A stretch of DNA of 64,000 bases, taken from positions 1,984,001 to 2,048,000 of the forward strand of contig NZ_AP024630.1 in the NCBI RefSeq assembly GCF_019976975.1, given 5' to 3'. The position numbers and the translations under genes were made by a program. This document shows, piece after piece, positions 63,031 to 64,000 of the stretch (its first letter is position 1; each line of letters opens with the position of its first letter). Under the pieces are notes generated by a model. That model did not search any database, was not told the origin of the DNA, and worked only from the letters and a program-made list of their open reading frames with translations. This DNA comes from Arthrobacter sp. NtRootA1 (GTDB lineage Bacteria; Actinomycetota; Actinomycetes; Actinomycetales; Micrococcaceae).

Positions 63031-64000
63031 GCACGCAACCCGAACAGACCCTCGATGGCCTGAAGCTCCCCATCTCCCGACTGGTCCTGGGAACCATGAC
63101 CTTCGGCGACACCGCGGACGAAGCCACCGCCGGGCGGATGGTGGAAGAAGCCCTCGACGCCGGGATCACCACTATCGATACCGCCAACGCCTACGTTGGG
63201 GGTACTACGGAGGAAATGCTGTCGCGAATCCTCAAAGGACGCCGTGAAGGCGTTGTACTGGCATCTAAGGCGGGGATGCCCCACGCGGATCACGGCTCCA
63301 ATTCACCGCTCTCACCGGCAGGACTTCGCGCCAGCGTTGAAGGGAGCCTGCGCCGGCTTGGCGTGGACAGCATCGACCTCTTCTACCTGCACCAGCCGGA
63401 CCGGGCCACCCCACTGTCCGCCACGCTCACCACCATCGCGGAACTGGCGGCCGAGGGAAAGATCGGCTCGCTTGGCGTCTCCAACTTCGCCGCCTGGCAA
63501 ATCGCAGACGTAGTCCACACTGCCCGCGAGGTGGGGGCTCCCCGTCCGATTGTGGCACAGCAGCTTTACAACCTGGTGGCACGCAGGCTTGAGGAGGAAT
63601 ACCTCGAATTCGCCGCCACGCACAACGTGCACACCATGGTCTACAACCCCCTGGGCGGTGGCTTGCTCACAGGCAAGCACAAGTTCGAGGCCAAGCCCAC
63701 CGAAGGCCGCTACGGTGACTCCAAGCTTGCCGCCATGTACACGCAGCGGTACTGGGACCGCCAACTCTTCGCCGCGATCGAGGAACTGTCCCGGATCGCG
63801 GACGGGGCCGGAATTTCTCTGGCCGAGCTCTCACTCCGCTGGCTCGCTTACCGTCCCGGCGTCGGGTCGATGCTCCTTGGCGGCTCCAAGGTGGAACAGC
63901 TCCGCGCCAACATTGCCTCCGTGGCCAACGGACCGCTGCCAGCTGATGTGGTTGAAGCATGCGACGCCGTCGGGACCTCTCTGCGCGGGCCAATGCCCGC
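63027..64000 (+). CDS. Aldo/keto reductase (runs off the window)
   Basis: At least 324 residues of an NADPH-dependent aldo/keto reductase; no stop is reached. The TIM-barrel marks are GTMTFGD, Asp and Tyr of IDTANAYVGG, Lys of LASKAG and His of LFYLHQPD, followed by LGVSNFAAWQ. The ATG overlaps the ATPase stop (ATGA), so it is co-transcribed with the importer. It may reduce or oxidise the imported sugar to a sugar acid before the threonate-type kinase step. Confidence 0.85.
   Translation, partial: MSTQPEQTLDGLKLPISRLVLGTMTFGDTADEATAGRMVEEALDAGITTIDTANAYVGGTTEEMLSRILKGRREGVVLASKAGMPHADHGSNSPLSPAGLRASVEGSLRRLGVDSIDLFYLHQPDRATPLSATLTTIAELAAEGKIGSLGVSNFAAWQIADVVHTAREVGAPRPIVAQQLYNLVARRLEEEYLEFAATHNVHTMVYNPLGGGLLTGKHKFEAKPTEGRYGDSKLAAMYTQRYWDRQLFAAIEELSRIADGAGISLAELSLRWLAYRPGVGSMLLGGSKVEQLRANIASVANGPLPADVVEACDAVGTSLRGPMP

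Noticed and set aside
1..64000. CRISPR arrays, tRNA or rRNA genes, riboswitches, prophage
   Set aside because: No regular spaced repeats, RNA gene signatures, phage genes or intact transposases were seen on reading both strands.

Overview
The window comes from a high-GC Gram-positive bacterium, most likely a soil or plant-associated actinobacterium of the Arthrobacter/Paenarthrobacter type. This rests on protein style, GTG/TTG starts, probable leaderless promoters and the abundance of LacI/TetR-controlled catabolic cassettes. No rRNA, tRNA, CRISPR array, phage gene or intact transposase was seen. It reads as a catabolic accessory region: small regulated modules, each with a transporter, hydrolases or oxidoreductases and a local regulator, separated by strong hairpin terminators.

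Layout. 0-2.2 kb: partial MFS transporter divergent from a GH35-like beta-galactosidase. 2.4-6.0 kb: LacI regulator divergent from a DapA-family lyase/aldolase, then an Nramp-fold transporter that lacks the usual metal ligands. 6.1-10.4 kb: hotdog thioesterase, HxlR regulator with a zinc ribbon, TDT-type transporter, MBL hydrolase, TetR. 10.6-14.8 kb: MFS transporter, class C beta-lactamase-like serine hydrolase, HSL esterase, truncated LacI gene. 15.0-24.9 kb: CGNR protein, TetR, SDR, coniferyl-type aldehyde dehydrogenase, two alpha/beta hydrolases, enoyl-CoA hydratase homologue, flavin reductase, AAHS-type MFS transporter, second MBL hydrolase. 25.2-27.6 kb: MHS-type MFS transporter and a GAF-LuxR regulator. 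27.9-37.6 kb: beta-oxidation genes, comprising two acyl-CoA synthetases, an HSD10-like SDR, thiolase, TetR, acyl-CoA dehydrogenase and enoyl-CoA hydratase.

37.9-49.8 kb: second serine hydrolase, LacI, a peptide/oligosaccharide-type ABC transporter whose second permease is fused to an ATPase, second HSL esterase, a beta-propeller glycosidase of GH32/GH68 type, an alpha/beta hydrolase and another LacI. 50.1-53.1 kb: tandem, mosaic secreted esterases of the antigen-85 fold. 54.4-63.9 kb: DeoR regulator, a fused four-carbon acid-sugar kinase/PdxA2 dehydrogenase, a full Dpp/Opp-type ABC importer and a partial aldo/keto reductase.

The main working hypothesis is that 28-53 kb, with its smaller relative at 10.6-14.1 kb, takes up and de-esterifies acylated sugars. 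Esterases would release short or branched acids, the glycosidase would split the sugar core, and the CoA ligase/dehydrogenase/hydratase/HSD10/thiolase set would oxidise the acids. A 16-bp palindrome, GCTAAA-N3-ATTTAGC, occurs at the serine hydrolase/LacI and ABC-operon promoters, with a one-mismatch copy at 53.65 kb. A second clear regulatory pattern is TTGCGC-N5-GCGCAA, twice between the kinase-PdxA2 gene and its ABC importer and once inside the kinase coding sequence.
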